This document shows positions 18,501 through 27,518 of a DNA stretch of 64,000 bases, one piece after another. The stretch lies in contig NZ_QVMT01000001.1 in the NCBI RefSeq assembly GCF_003418935.1, positions 62,001 to 126,000 of the forward strand, given 5' to 3'. The notes beneath the pieces were generated by a model that saw only the letters and a program-made list of their open reading frames with translations, did not search any database and was not told the DNA's origin. Source of the stretch: Emticicia sp. C21. GTDB taxonomy: Bacteria; Bacteroidota; Bacteroidia; Cytophagales; Spirosomataceae. Made by a program: the position numbers and the translations under genes. Within the stretch, counting starts at the first letter, position 1, and every line of letters starts with the position of its first letter.

Positions 18501-20233
18501 CCACAAGTCAGGTAGTGGTAACTTCACAACCTGGCACTCCAACAAGTGTAGCGGTAGATAAAACCACTATTTGTAGCGGAAGTCCGGTTATACTTACAGC
18601 TACTTGTGCTACCGGAACTATTACCTGGTATAATCAGGCAACTGGTGGAACGGCTATCGGTACCGGAAATAGTTTAAGTCAGAATCCTACTATTGCTACT
18701 ACTTATTACGCGGCTTGCCAGAATGGAACCTGTATTAGTAACAGATTAGCTACAAATGCTGTTACGGTAACTTCGCTACCAGCCATACCAACCGGAGTTT
18801 CAGTTGATTCAATAGCTATTTGTTCAGGTAAAAGTGTTATATTATCTGCTACCTGTGCAGCGGGAACTATTACCTGGTATAATCAGGCAACAGGAGGAAC
18901 AGCTATCGGAACGGGTAATACCTTAAGCCAGTCACCAAACATTGCTACTACCTATTATGCCACCTGTAAAAGTGGTGACTGTTTTAGTAACAGAGTGGCA
19001 ACCAGCCAGGTGGTGTTGACTGCTCAGCCCATTACACCAACCAGTGTTTCGGTTAATAAATCAATCATTTGTAGTGGTGAGAGCGTAACTGTATCAGCTA
19101 ATTGTGGGGTAGGAACACCGACCTGGTATAATACTGAAACAGGCAGACTAGATAGTTTAGGGACAAGTATTGGAACCGGAAGTAGTCTGGTTCTTCACCC
19201 GACCATTACAACAACCTATATTGTTGAATGTAGGAGCGGCAATTGCGTGAGTGAGAGAGTAGCAAGTACTGAGTTAATAGTAAAGCCTACCCCAAGTAAG
19301 CCTGTTATTACCGGAACTAATAAAATATGTGGAGGAGAGAATGTTTTACTTACAGCTTCTTCAGTTAATAGCAATATCGCTGATTTACCTACTTTCAATT
19401 GGACTGGTGGGTTAACAGGTCAGGCTATCACGGTTTCTCCTACAATCAGCCGTACCTACAAGGTATTAGCAAGCCACGATGGCTGTTCTAGCGATTCATC
19501 TGATGTATTTATTCTGACGGTAAATCCGATGCCTGTTGCTACAATTACAACAGACAATGAGACTATCTGTAAAGATGAAGTGGCTTTATTAACAGGTACA
19601 TGTACCTCAAAATTAGATGCTTTTTACTGGAGCACAACCACGACCCAACCAAATTCGGGTTCCGGTTTTAATCCTTTAAGTACAGTTGCCCGAGCAGTCA
19701 ATAACCCAGGTACCTATAAAGGCTATTGTAAATCTAAAAATGGTTGCATAAGTGCAGAAGTCAGTATTGTTATTGCTCAATCAGCCAATTGCGAGGGCCA
19801 GGCAACAATTACTATCTCTCCTGCCAAAGCCTTAATTTGTCCTGGTAGTTCGGTTACCCTTAATGCTAGTGGTTGCTCAGGTACTATTAACTGGTATGCA
19901 GGTGTTTCAGGGCAGCAAGGCACAGCCGGCACGGCCATAACCGTTAAACCGACTACTGCTACAACATATGTAGCCAGATGCAGTACCGGAGGTGCGGCAA
20001 ATGTGAATGTAACGATTGCTACTGCCAATACAGTAGTATCAGCACATATAGCTACGGGTACGAATGATATCAAGGCTTTGGATACCATCGAATCATCAAA
20101 GAAAGTTGGAGATCCTAATTATTCACCTTCTGCTAATGTGAGTTTCCAGGCGGGTAAGTCAATCACGCTTAATCCAGGTTTTGTGGCTGAATATAGAAGC
20201 ACATTTAAAGCCGAGATTCAGGCTTGTAATTAA
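12594..20233 (+). CDS. Giant secreted modular protein: ELWxxDGT, Ig_7 and 3-coathanger domains (one frameshift)
   Basis: About 2,546 residues if a one-base deletion in the T run at 13292-13297 is restored; as written, frame 1 ends at 13370 and the homologous sequence (TDATNGKELWKSNGTSAGT) continues in another frame. Signal peptide FIAFLLFSTQLALAQ. Order by nucleotide: ELWxxDGT repeats to 13920; a conserved domain with YARRHYEINP and ETTGFGGFF (13920-14470); four Ig_7 repeats (14470-15470); a second ELWxxDGT block (15475-16740); a second copy of the RHYEI domain (16740-17290); eight Ig_7 repeats of about 240 bp with GTITWYNQATGG (17290-19280); three divergent Ig-like units; and a C-terminal domain (VSFQAGKSITLNPGFVAEY) of 3-coathanger type. 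Expected at the cell surface as an adhesin or gliding-type protein. No classical type IX C-terminal signal is visible. Confidence 0.85.
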
Positions 20234-20245
20234 GTAAAATCAATT

Positions 20246-20285
20246 CATTTGTATAGAAACAGAAGCTTCTGTTTCTATACAAATG
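20246..20285. terminator. Perfect 40-bp palindrome after the giant gene
   Basis: Two 20-nt arms beginning CATTTGTATAGAAAC are exact reverse complements with no loop bases, 12 bp after the stop codon. It is probably a terminator or hairpin, but unusually long and perfect. Confidence 0.6.
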
Positions 20286-20417
20286 ATAAGTTTGTGTAAT
20301 TCTATTTCCTGTCAAAACGTCTTTTCTTCCAAAGTTCTCTATATTTACTCTTCCTGATACACTCATCCCCAAAAAAGCTACGTTCATTCCTTTGAATTGT
20401 CTGCTCTTCTTATTTTC

Positions 20418-20449
20418 TTTGAAATACCAGAACTCCCTCTCTACCTTTG
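20418..20449 (+). promoter_or_regulatory. Promoter of the first sensor/LytTR operon
   Basis: TTTG ending at 20421 and TACCTTTG at 20442-20449 are separated by exactly 20 bp. This places transcription start at about 20455, so the gene starts at 20471 rather than at the upstream frame-compatible ATG at 20447, which lies inside the -7 box. Confidence 0.75.
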
Positions 20450-20470
20450 CCACTTCTTAAACGTGTATGT

Positions 20471-21580
20471 ATGGCTAATTTATTAACATCCAGGCAAAAG
20501 TGGCAGTTAGCTCTTCGCTTATTGATATTTTATTCTCCGGTTTTGTTTTATGTAAATATGCCTAATACTGAAAAGAGTCATGTGTTCTCGCCCCTGTTTC
20601 TGGGTATAGCAATTGCCTTTCTTTCATTAACCATGCTTATGTATTTTATCTGGATTACTTTCACCGACTGGATTCAGTATCAAATAGGTATATGGTTAGG
20701 TAAAGATTTTCTGATGAAATTCAGTATCATGGCTTTAATGGTCTCTATAGTCATCGCATTGGGTTTATCTATAGCTTATACCTTTACACTAAGGTATACC
20801 ATCAAAGGCATTTTAAATGTAGTTTTCCCCTTGTGGCCCTCGTTAATTCCACAGAGAAAACCTACTGAATTTTCACCTGATATGTGGTCTTACATTACCC
20901 GGTTCAATCAGGGTTTTACAGTAGTTATTATGTTTTCAGCTTTTTATCTCACACTCAATTTCAGAGCCTATCAACAGTTAAAAGATGTACAGATAAAAAG
21001 TGAACAACTAGAGAAAGAAGCGGTGCTGGCACAGTTCGCAGCCTTAAAGAGTCAGGTAAATCCTCATTTTTTGTTTAATTCCTTAAGTATCCTTAATTCG
21101 TTGATTTATGAAGATGTTAATCTCTCGGCCAGATTTGTGCAACAATTATCCAAAGCCTACCGATATATTCTGGAGCAACGTGATCAAGAGCTTATTTCAC
21201 TCAAAACAGAGTTGGATTTTATAGAGTCTTATACCTTTCTGCTTAAAATACGCTTCGAAAATAAATTTGATGTGCTTATCAATATACCTGACGAAATCAA
21301 AAATAATTACCAGATCACCCCACTAGCTTTGCAGATGCTGGTTGAAAATGCCGTAAAACACAACCGGATGTCGGTCAGTGAGCCACTTCTTGTAAATATT
21401 TCTTATAATGCACCTTTTCTGGTGGTCGAAAATCCTTTGCAATTACGAGACCAACCGGATGTATCTACAGGTGTGGGCTTAAGCAATATCATAAACCGAT
21501 ATGCACTACTCACTGATATGAAAGTTACCCACGAAATCATAAATCAATCTTATGTTGTCAAGATTCCCTTACTGCGATGA
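20471..21580 (+). CDS. LytS-type sensor histidine kinase (His_kinase domain)
   Basis: 369 residues. About four membrane helices occupy residues 10-180, followed by a short coiled coil (LKDVQIKSEQLEKEAVLAQF) and the His_kinase domain. The phosphoacceptor is in QVNPHFLFNSL and the N-box in LVENAVKHNRM; the G-box is short (STGVGLSNI). No extracellular sensor domain is evident, so it may sense a membrane signal. Its last codons overlap the ATG of the LytTR regulator by four bases, indicating translational coupling. The pair directly follows the giant surface protein, a possible target. Confidence 0.9.
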   Translation: MANLLTSRQKWQLALRLLIFYSPVLFYVNMPNTEKSHVFSPLFLGIAIAFLSLTMLMYFIWITFTDWIQYQIGIWLGKDFLMKFSIMALMVSIVIALGLSIAYTFTLRYTIKGILNVVFPLWPSLIPQRKPTEFSPDMWSYITRFNQGFTVVIMFSAFYLTLNFRAYQQLKDVQIKSEQLEKEAVLAQFAALKSQVNPHFLFNSLSILNSLIYEDVNLSARFVQQLSKAYRYILEQRDQELISLKTELDFIESYTFLLKIRFENKFDVLINIPDEIKNNYQITPLALQMLVENAVKHNRMSVSEPLLVNISYNAPFLVVENPLQLRDQPDVSTGVGLSNIINRYALLTDMKVTHEIINQSYVVKIPLLR

Positions 21581-22332
21581 AAGTAATAATAATAGAAGAT
21601 GAGGAACGCACTGCGCGACAGCTAGTCAGAATGCTTCTGAACTATGACCCTACGATTGAAGTATTAGCACTTTTACCCTCAGTGAAAGAAGCAGTAAACT
21701 GGTTTAAGCAGAATCCTATGCCTGATATTGCCTTTATGGATATTCATCTGGAGGATGGACAGGCGTTCAGTATTTTTGAGCAAGTTAATCTTACTGTGCC
21801 TGTAATATTTACTACAGCTTACGATGAATACATGTTAAAGGCCTTTAAGGTGAACAGTATTGATTATTTGCTGAAACCTATAGATTATGATGATCTTGTA
21901 CGAGCGCTGGAAAAATTCAAATCTTTGCAGGTAAACCCAAGCTTTGATATGAATGCCCTTTTACAATTGGTACAAAAACCCAAAGAACCAACCTTTAAAG
22001 ACCGATTTATGGTGACTGTTGGCACCAAAATTTATAGTATTGAAACCGAAGATATTGCATTTTTTTACTCTGAAGAAAAAGCTACGTTTCTTATGACTAA
22101 GGCCGGCCAACTGCTCACTTTAGAACACAGTCTTGATAATCTGGAAAACCAGTTAAACCCTGTCAATTTCTTTCGGATGAACAGACAATTTCTGGTAGCG
22201 CGCAAAGCTATCAAGTCTATTCAGATATACTCACCCACTAAAATTAAGTTAGATTTGGCGCCTGTGTCTCGTAAAGAAGTTTTTGTGAGTGTTCATAAAG
22301 TACCTGATTTCAAAGATTGGCTGGGCCGGTAA
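21577..22332 (+). CDS. LytTR-family response regulator
   Basis: 251 residues. Receiver domain 1-120 with the phospho-acceptor D55 in AFMDIHLEDG, acidic pocket EDE at 7-9 and K in LLKPIDYDD. LytTR DNA-binding domain about 148-248 (FMVTVGTKIYSIETEDIAFF, FRMNRQFLVARKAI). Translationally coupled to the sensor kinase. LytTR proteins bind paired short direct repeats about 20 bp apart; I could not assign such a site with confidence upstream of the neighbours. Confidence 0.92.
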   Translation: MKVIIIEDEERTARQLVRMLLNYDPTIEVLALLPSVKEAVNWFKQNPMPDIAFMDIHLEDGQAFSIFEQVNLTVPVIFTTAYDEYMLKAFKVNSIDYLLKPIDYDDLVRALEKFKSLQVNPSFDMNALLQLVQKPKEPTFKDRFMVTVGTKIYSIETEDIAFFYSEEKATFLMTKAGQLLTLEHSLDNLENQLNPVNFFRMNRQFLVARKAIKSIQIYSPTKIKLDLAPVSRKEVFVSVHKVPDFKDWLGR

Positions 22333-22520
22333 ATATTTCATTCGACAATCATCTACACTCATCCGGGCAATTCCGGCATTCAGCAGATTCGTTTTTTTGC
22401 TGACACCATTTTTGTTTAATTTTATTACTAATTAAAGTAAGTTTTATTGAGTGCATGTACCATCATGCGCTGAATGGTTTATTAAGGTTACTATTATTTC
22501 AATAGTTTTGTTTTAGTAAG

Positions 22521-22549
22521 AAAAAGCCGCTCTTTGGGTGGCTTTTTTT
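22521..22549. terminator. Terminator after the LytTR gene
   Basis: Stem AAAAAGCCGC / GTGGCTTTTT (one G-U pair) with a T run on the plus strand and an A run at the 5' side, so it also serves the convergent DUF2490 gene at 22568. Confidence 0.85.
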
Positions 22550-22567
22550 ATCGGATAAAGAAGTGTA

Positions 22568-23272
22568 TTAAAAATCCAGATAATGCCGTAACGTGAATCG
22601 CAGAATATCCCAGTTTTCATCGGGTTTATCAGTTTCTTTCTGAAACATCCACATATAGCCTAACTCTAAAGCAATTGATTTTGCAGGCTGGAATACTAAA
22701 CCTGCATATAATCTATTCTGGTCAAAAAAACTCTTAGAATTAGCAATATTCGCAAAAACTTCTTCACTGACTTGTACGGCCAAATGCCCTTTTTCTTTCT
22801 CTTTTTTCAGAAACGGGTATCCTGCCTGAATCCGATAACGGGTTCTTAGTGTAAAATCATAGTTATTTATTAACTGCTGATGAACACTTTCCTGCTCAAA
22901 ACGCTGCTCAATTCTTAACTGATGGTCAAAATTCAGTTTCCCTGCTTTATGCTTGATGTCTAATTGCTGAAAAGGCCTTAATTCAGGAATAGCCAGGTCA
23001 TTTTGCTCTTCATCATTCGTTCTGGAATATAAGAAGCCTGCTCCGGCTTTCACTTTATCATTAAATTTATAAAGTATTGCCGTTCTTAGTATCAATTGCT
23101 TTTGTTTATTTGGGAAGAAAAGTCTTCTGTTTTCCAATTCAGTGTCAACCTCCCACAATCTGGTACTCAATTCATTAAAATATCGCGTCCAGTATTGAGA
23201 TTTACTATCTTGAGCTTTTGCTGTCTGCCATGAGATAATGGATAGAATAAGAAGAAAAACTTTTTTAGTCAT
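22568..23272 (-). CDS. DUF2490 outer-membrane-type protein
   Basis: 234 residues with a signal peptide (MTKKVFLLILSIISWQTAKAQ). The body is a series of amphipathic beta strands: QYWTRYFNELSTRLWEVDTE, AGAGFLYSRTNDE, ELRPFQQLDIKHKAGKLNF, DHQLRIEQRF and a C-terminal aromatic residue (HYLDF). This is the DUF2490 pattern, predicted to be a small outer-membrane beta barrel. Function unknown. It shares a bidirectional terminator with the LytTR gene. Confidence 0.82.
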   Translation of the reverse strand: MTKKVFLLILSIISWQTAKAQDSKSQYWTRYFNELSTRLWEVDTELENRRLFFPNKQKQLILRTAILYKFNDKVKAGAGFLYSRTNDEEQNDLAIPELRPFQQLDIKHKAGKLNFDHQLRIEQRFEQESVHQQLINNYDFTLRTRYRIQAGYPFLKKEKEKGHLAVQVSEEVFANIANSKSFFDQNRLYAGLVFQPAKSIALELGYMWMFQKETDKPDENWDILRFTLRHYLDF

Positions 23273-23586
23273 CGTTTTAGCATTTAATAATACTCCATAC
23301 TAATAGTGTATTAAAAAATCGCAAAAAGCCGTACCATTTTTTTGTCTGTGCAATTGTTGGGTAAAGAGAGTTATCATGAGGAAGATATTTCTGTATCAAG
23401 CATTATATTCCTCAACCATAGGTGAGAATCAGATTTGAATTATCATAAAAGCGAAATTCCTACCAAATCCAATGTGGCTGAGTAGGCTTAAAAACAAATG
23501 TTCTCTCATCGCATTCAACAATGAGAGAACATTTACGACAATCTGGTATACCTATCTGATTAGAATAATGAGAATAATATATTTTC
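23273..23586. other. Gene-free region between DUF2490 and ohr genes
   Basis: No coding potential recognised. The only clear structure is the hairpin at 23496-23534 described separately. Confidence 0.5.
23496..23534 (-). terminator. Hairpin terminating the ohrR-ohr operon
   Basis: Perfect 14-bp stem (AAATGTTCTCTCAT and complement) with an 11-nt loop. On the minus strand it is followed by GTTTTTAAG, consistent with a terminator about 50 bp after the ohr stop codon. Confidence 0.65.
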
Positions 23587-24009
23587 TTAATTATTTGTTA
23601 CTGTTAAAATTACCTCAATATTGCCTCTGGTAGCATTGGAATATGGACATACCTGATGAGCTTGTTCTACAAGTTTGGTTGCCTCTTCATGGCTTACTCC
23701 CGGAACATTTACGGCCAGTTCAACTGCTAATCCAAATCTCCCGTTTTCTATTTGACCAAGACTTACTTTAGCCGTTACTGATGTTTCGCCTGTTTGTATC
23801 TTCGATAATCTGATAACACGGTTTAAAGCACTGTCAAAACAGGCTGAATACCCCGCTGCGAATAATTGTTCCGGATTAGTATAATCATCATTGGCACCAC
23901 CTAAAGCTTTTGGTGATCTTACTTGTAAATCCAATATGCCATTATCAGTTTTTACGTGTCCGTTTCTCCCCCCGGTTGCCGTTGCGTTTGCTGTGTATAA
24001 GGCTTTCAT
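23587..24009 (-). CDS. ohr: Organic hydroperoxide resistance peroxidase
   Basis: 140 residues, OsmC superfamily, Ohr subclass. The catalytic cysteine pair is C57 in AAGYSACFDSAL and C121 in HQVCPYSNATRGNI; the conserved arginine near residue 15 is in TGGRNGHV. Ohr reduces organic and lipid hydroperoxides using lipoylated partners. The gene begins two bases after the ohrR stop codon, forming a two-gene operon. SPKALGG and NPEQLFAAGYS are Ohr signatures that separate it from OsmC proper. Confidence 0.95.
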   Translation of the reverse strand: MKALYTANATATGGRNGHVKTDNGILDLQVRSPKALGGANDDYTNPEQLFAAGYSACFDSALNRVIRLSKIQTGETSVTAKVSLGQIENGRFGLAVELAVNVPGVSHEEATKLVEQAHQVCPYSNATRGNIEVILTVTNN

Positions 24010-24011
24010 TA

Positions 24012-24449
24012 TTAATTACTTTTTTTTTGTTGTTGATTTAAAATTTTATCTGTTATACTTTTCAATTGTACTAAATCTTCATGTGATATACCGAGTGAAT
24101 TTGTCATCTTTTCAGGGATACAAGCAGCCTTATCTAAAAGAGCCATTCCACTATCAGTGAGTGAAACAGATACTACTCTTTCATCTGCTGAGCTTCTTTC
24201 GCGGTTAACCAAACCCTTTTGTTGAAGCCGTTTCAGCAGAGGAGTGAGAGTACCGGTGTCTAGCATTAGCTTACTCCCTAATTGATTAACCGTTTGTATA
24301 CGTTCCTCCCAAAGCACCATCATAACCAGATATTGTGGATAAGTCAAATCTATTTCATCTAATATGGGTCGATAATGGTTGATAATTTCTCGTGCCAGTG
24401 CATACACCGGAAAACAAATCTGATTCTTTAAAAACAATGAATTGGTCAT
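24012..24449 (-). CDS. ohrR: MarR-family peroxide sensor OhrR
   Basis: 145 residues. The peroxide-sensing cysteine is C12 in KNQICFPVYALAREI, the equivalent of C15 of Bacillus OhrR. The winged helix follows: LTYPQYLVMMVLWEE, LGSKLMLDTGTLTPLLKRLQQKGLVNRERS, then the wing with DERVVSVSLTDSG. No second cysteine matching the two-Cys OhrR type is obvious, although a C-terminal-half cysteine (KAACIPEK) is present and could be the resolving partner. It is first in the operon with ohr, and a perfect palindrome lies 35 bp upstream of its start. Confidence 0.93.
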   Translation of the reverse strand: MTNSLFLKNQICFPVYALAREIINHYRPILDEIDLTYPQYLVMMVLWEERIQTVNQLGSKLMLDTGTLTPLLKRLQQKGLVNRERSSADERVVSVSLTDSGMALLDKAACIPEKMTNSLGISHEDLVQLKSITDKILNQQQKKSN

Positions 24450-24483
24450 GCATTAAAAATTTACGCCTGCAATATACATCATA

Positions 24484-24509
24484 CAATTATATTGTATACA
24501 ATATAATTG
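24484..24509. promoter_or_regulatory. OhrR operator (26-bp perfect palindrome)
   Basis: The arm CAATTATATTGTA is followed directly by its exact complement. It contains TACAAT/ATTGTA-type half sites similar to those bound by OhrR in other bacteria and lies 35-60 bp upstream of the ohrR start. Autoregulation is inferred. Confidence 0.75.
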
Positions 24510-24690
24510 CAAAAAACTTTATTCCGCTTCGATTCGAAAGTAAGTTTGGGCAATTATTTTGTGTTAGTAAATAAAATTACTGAATCAATTCTACTTGTTT
24601 TTGGCTTTAACAAGGGCTAATCTATTTTTGACTGATTGCGTCAAGAAAAGCAATTTTGGTATAAAAACGATTAAAGTTAAAAGTACTCGT

Positions 24691-24698
24691 TATCTTTG
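24691..24698 (+). promoter_or_regulatory. -7 element (TATCTTTG) of the histidine phosphatase gene
   Basis: Perfect TAnnTTTG match about 60 bp before the ATG at 24759. No convincing -33 TTG at the right spacing. Confidence 0.45.
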
Positions 24699-24758
24699 TT
24701 TTCAAGGCTTTGCATTTATACCAGTAGCCTTTATTGCATATAATTATACTACTCAAGT

Positions 24759-25295
24759 ATGAAAATAGGATTAGTAAGGCATTTTAAAGTAAAACAGTCA
24801 TTACCCAGAGGTTTTCTGATAGGACATGACGCGCTAACCGATTGGTTTGCACAATATGATCATGCTGAAGTGAACTATACCACCATAGATATGCGCGCCA
24901 TCAACTGGGAGCTTTGCTATGCCAGCACCATGAGCAGAGCCTATAAAACTGCCCGGCATATTTTTAAAGGTGAAATAGAAGTGCATGATGATTTGCGAGA
25001 AGTAAGCGTATTGAATCTGATGAACAAAAAACGCCGGCTTCCGATTATTCTTTGGGCTATTCTGATAAAAAGAAAAACACTTTCTGCGAATGAAATAACA
25101 GAATCTACCAAAAAGAAATTAGCTGATTTTGTAGATAAACTTCTCACAAAGCCGGAAAAAGAAATTCTGATTGTAAGTCATGGATTTATCATGATGCTAT
25201 TGCAACAGGAATTAATAGCAAGAGGCTTTACAGGAGAGCTATTCAGAAATCCGGCGAATGGCAAAGTCTATATTTTTGAGAAGTCTGATTTCTAA
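24759..25295 (+). CDS. Histidine phosphatase family protein
   Basis: 178 residues. The catalytic RH motif is at the N-terminus (MKIGLVRHFKV; R7, H8), the second arginine is in YASTMSRAYKTA, and the second histidine is in EILIVSHGFIMMLL. The acid region (DLREVSVLN) lies between. This matches the branch 1 phosphoglycerate-mutase-like fold. RHFKV replaces the commoner RHGET, as in several Bacteroidota orphan phosphatases, so substrate cannot be inferred. Single gene. Confidence 0.83.
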   Translation: MKIGLVRHFKVKQSLPRGFLIGHDALTDWFAQYDHAEVNYTTIDMRAINWELCYASTMSRAYKTARHIFKGEIEVHDDLREVSVLNLMNKKRRLPIILWAILIKRKTLSANEITESTKKKLADFVDKLLTKPEKEILIVSHGFIMMLLQQELIARGFTGELFRNPANGKVYIFEKSDF

Positions 25296-25325
25296 TAGGA
25301 TTATTCCCTATAAGACAAAAACTCC

Positions 25326-25934
25326 CTACTTCACCATTGCTCTATTAAATTTTCTGATTTTGTCCAGTACCTCATCTAATCTGGCTTTGTCAGACATTGA
25401 ATCAAAAAAGGTAGAATACTCTGGGATAAATGACTTAAAAAATGCCTTGAAATCGTATCTGCCAGAGTCGTTTTTCTTGGCTTCTAACCAATGAGCATTC
25501 TCATTATAACTTAGCTGAACAGCATAGACTGGCGTTCTTATTGCGCCATTTGGCCCATTCATAAGGTCGATAAAGTAATAGACTTTTATGTGCCCGCGCT
25601 GGATGATATGCATAAAGACTTGCCGTTGGTCTCTTCCTCCGAACAAGCCGGGAGATTCAACTCGGACCGAAACAAAATGGAGTGTATCTTTTTTGATATA
25701 TATCCCAAAAGCCTTAATATCTTCCGGCATGAAGTTGCGTTTTTTGCCATCTTCTAATACTACTCTGATGCCATATTGAAAAGAAGCGATGTCGATACCA
25801 CTAATTACGGCAAAATTCTGAACGACTTCGCATTTTACTGTATCAGCGTCTTTTGTTACAATATATCCCTCTATTTTTCTGGCGTAGGTATTTAAGCCAA
25901 CAATGAGGGTAAAAAACAATAAGAGATGTTTCAT
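25326..25934 (-). CDS. Secreted protein of unknown function
   Basis: 202 residues from the ATG at 25934, chosen because it gives a signal peptide (MKHLLLFFTLIVGLNTYARK); an in-frame extension upstream to 26021 has no secretion-like character. The mature part begins IEGYIVTKDADTVKCEV and contains repeated beta-strand segments (GIRVVLEDGKKRNFMPEDIKAFGIY, HFVSVRVESPGLFGG), and a charged C-terminus. The opening pattern (G-Y-I-V-x-x-D-x-D-T-V-K-C) is common in uncharacterised secreted Bacteroidota proteins. No family could be named. Confidence 0.7.
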   Translation of the reverse strand: MKHLLLFFTLIVGLNTYARKIEGYIVTKDADTVKCEVVQNFAVISGIDIASFQYGIRVVLEDGKKRNFMPEDIKAFGIYIKKDTLHFVSVRVESPGLFGGRDQRQVFMHIIQRGHIKVYYFIDLMNGPNGAIRTPVYAVQLSYNENAHWLEAKKNDSGRYDFKAFFKSFIPEYSTFFDSMSDKARLDEVLDKIRKFNRAMVK

Positions 25935-26324
25935 ATAGTCTATACTTTCAAAGAGATAATAAAATCTTGCATTAAAAATTTTACTATCTCTGTTGTAAAA
26001 GTTCGGCTGCAAAGTACACAAAAAATATTCAATCTATCATTGCCTTATATTATAACTAATCATGATTTGTAATCTTGATTCTTGTACTAAAAGCGTTTAT
26101 CATTGAAATATCTTATTGTTAATATATGTTAAGTTAATGAATGGCATATTGCTTGTTAATATATATGGCTATATTTGTTTCATAGATTGTTGGAAAACAA
26201 TTTATACTTATAAATTATGAAACTGAAGTCTATTCTAACTTATTATTGATTCCTATCTGGCGATAAAGTCGATATTGGTTTTCTTCAAACGATATTTCTT
26301 AATTATTATATTAAATTCTAAAAA
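25935..26324 (+). promoter_or_regulatory. Gene-free region with promoter of the Cys/Gly repeat gene
   Basis: TATATTTG at 26170-26177 matches the -7 consensus with a TTG 18 bp upstream (26149-26151). The predicted leader is about 140 nt. No other structure recognised. Confidence 0.5.
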
Positions 26325-26657
26325 ATGAAACAGGTTTTAACCTCTCTTTTTGTTTTGATAGTGTTATCAAATTCATATTATGCTGATGATACTTTTGCTT
26401 CTGATAATACAGTATATACAAAAAAACGATCTGCAAAAAATGTCTTTTTATCAAAAAGCGGGTCTTCAAGTAGCGTAAATAAAAAAGTAATTGCAGTTAA
26501 AGAAAATGGTTCTCAAAGAAAAAACAAAGGTGGGGTAGGAAGCGGTGGAAGAAATATCTGTATTTCTAAGAGAGGTGCTTCAAGTGGTAATGTTAATAAA
26601 AAAGTATGTGCGTCTAAATGTGGAGTTGGAAGTGGCGGAAGAAGCTGCAACGCTTAG
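26325..26657 (+). CDS. Small secreted Cys/Gly/Lys repeat protein
   Basis: 110 residues. Signal peptide MKQVLTSLFVLIVLSNSYYA. The mature 90 residues are basic and built from alternating modules: SKSGSSSSVNKKVIAVK, then GGVGSGGRNICISK, then RGASSGNVNKKVCASK, then CGVGSGGRSCNA. The NKKV and GVGSGGR units each occur twice, and cysteines are concentrated in the last third. No family recognised; composition suggests a surface-bound structural or interaction peptide, or a precursor peptide. It has its own promoter and stands alone, next to the second sensor/LytTR operon. Low complexity calls for caution, but the signal peptide and spacing support a real gene. Confidence 0.65.
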   Translation: MKQVLTSLFVLIVLSNSYYADDTFASDNTVYTKKRSAKNVFLSKSGSSSSVNKKVIAVKENGSQRKNKGGVGSGGRNICISKRGASSGNVNKKVCASKCGVGSGGRSCNA

Positions 26658-26786
26658 TAAAATACCTCAGAAATTTTAAGCTATTTGTTCAACTAACAAC
26701 TTTTTTTTCTGCGTCACGAGTTAAAAAATCGTGATACATGACTAGTTTCCAGTCCAAAGTTTGTCTACATTCTAATTCCTCAATCT

Positions 26787-27518
26787 TCATTTAAACTGCT
26801 CCAGCAATTCTCTTCTATAAGTAAGCCCTACAGGTAAAGAAATATCGTTGATATACAAAGCATTACCGCTGATACGGGTTACACGTTTGATGGATACTAA
26901 ATAAGATTTATGCACACGCACAAATTGTGAATTCGGCAATCGTTGGTCAAGTTCTGATAGTGTTAAGGCTGTAAGATAAATATGAGAATCTGTAAAAATT
27001 TTTACATAATTACCCCAGCTCTGGGCGTATTTAATTTCTTCCATTTCTACCCTTAGCCAATCACCATCCACCCGAATCACGATAGAAGCTTCAAATTGCG
27101 CTGATGGCGGTGTGTTGATTGTTTTATCAGGTAAACCTAACCCATAATGATAAAATGCCTTATCAACTGCTTTCAGAAAACGAGTAAACTGAATAGGTTT
27201 TAGCAGATAGTCAACTACATCATAGGTATAGCTTTCCAGGGCATAATCAGAATGGGCAGTAGTAAATATGACCAAGGGCTTAGTTTTTAAGGTACTTAAC
27301 ATTTCCAGACCACTCATCTGAGGCATGTTAATATCCAGAAACATCAGATCTACTTTAATGTTGTGCATCAGGTTGATAGCTTCCAGAGCATTTTCACAAC
27401 TGCCTACCAATTCTAATCTATCTATCTGCGAAATGTAATGCTGCAATACCAGATGTGCCCCTCGTTCATCATCAACAATGATACACTTTAAACTCCTGAT
27501 AGCGGTAATTTCAGTCAT
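26787..27518 (-). CDS. LytTR-family response regulator (second pair)
   Basis: 243 residues. The receiver domain has DDE at 16-18, phospho-acceptor D62 in LMFLDINMPQM and K in LLKPIQFTRF. The LytTR domain covers about 145-243 (SIVIRVDGDWLRVEMEEIKYAQ, FVRVHKSYLVSIKRVTRI, ISLPVGLTYRREL). It overlaps the 3' end of the sensor gene by eight bases. Its target is unknown; the Cys/Gly repeat gene is the nearest candidate. Confidence 0.92.
   Translation of the reverse strand: MTEITAIRSLKCIIVDDERGAHLVLQHYISQIDRLELVGSCENALEAINLMHNIKVDLMFLDINMPQMSGLEMLSTLKTKPLVIFTTAHSDYALESYTYDVVDYLLKPIQFTRFLKAVDKAFYHYGLGLPDKTINTPPSAQFEASIVIRVDGDWLRVEMEEIKYAQSWGNYVKIFTDSHIYLTALTLSELDQRLPNSQFVRVHKSYLVSIKRVTRISGNALYINDISLPVGLTYRRELLEQFK

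Noticed and set aside
17290-19280. Regularly spaced repeats that could suggest a CRISPR array
   Set aside because: The 240-bp units are coding Ig_7 domains in one frame, with no short palindromic repeat and no cas gene.
13558-20088. Many minus-strand open frames inside the giant surface gene
   Set aside because: Repetitive coding sequence creates antisense frames; none resembles a protein family.
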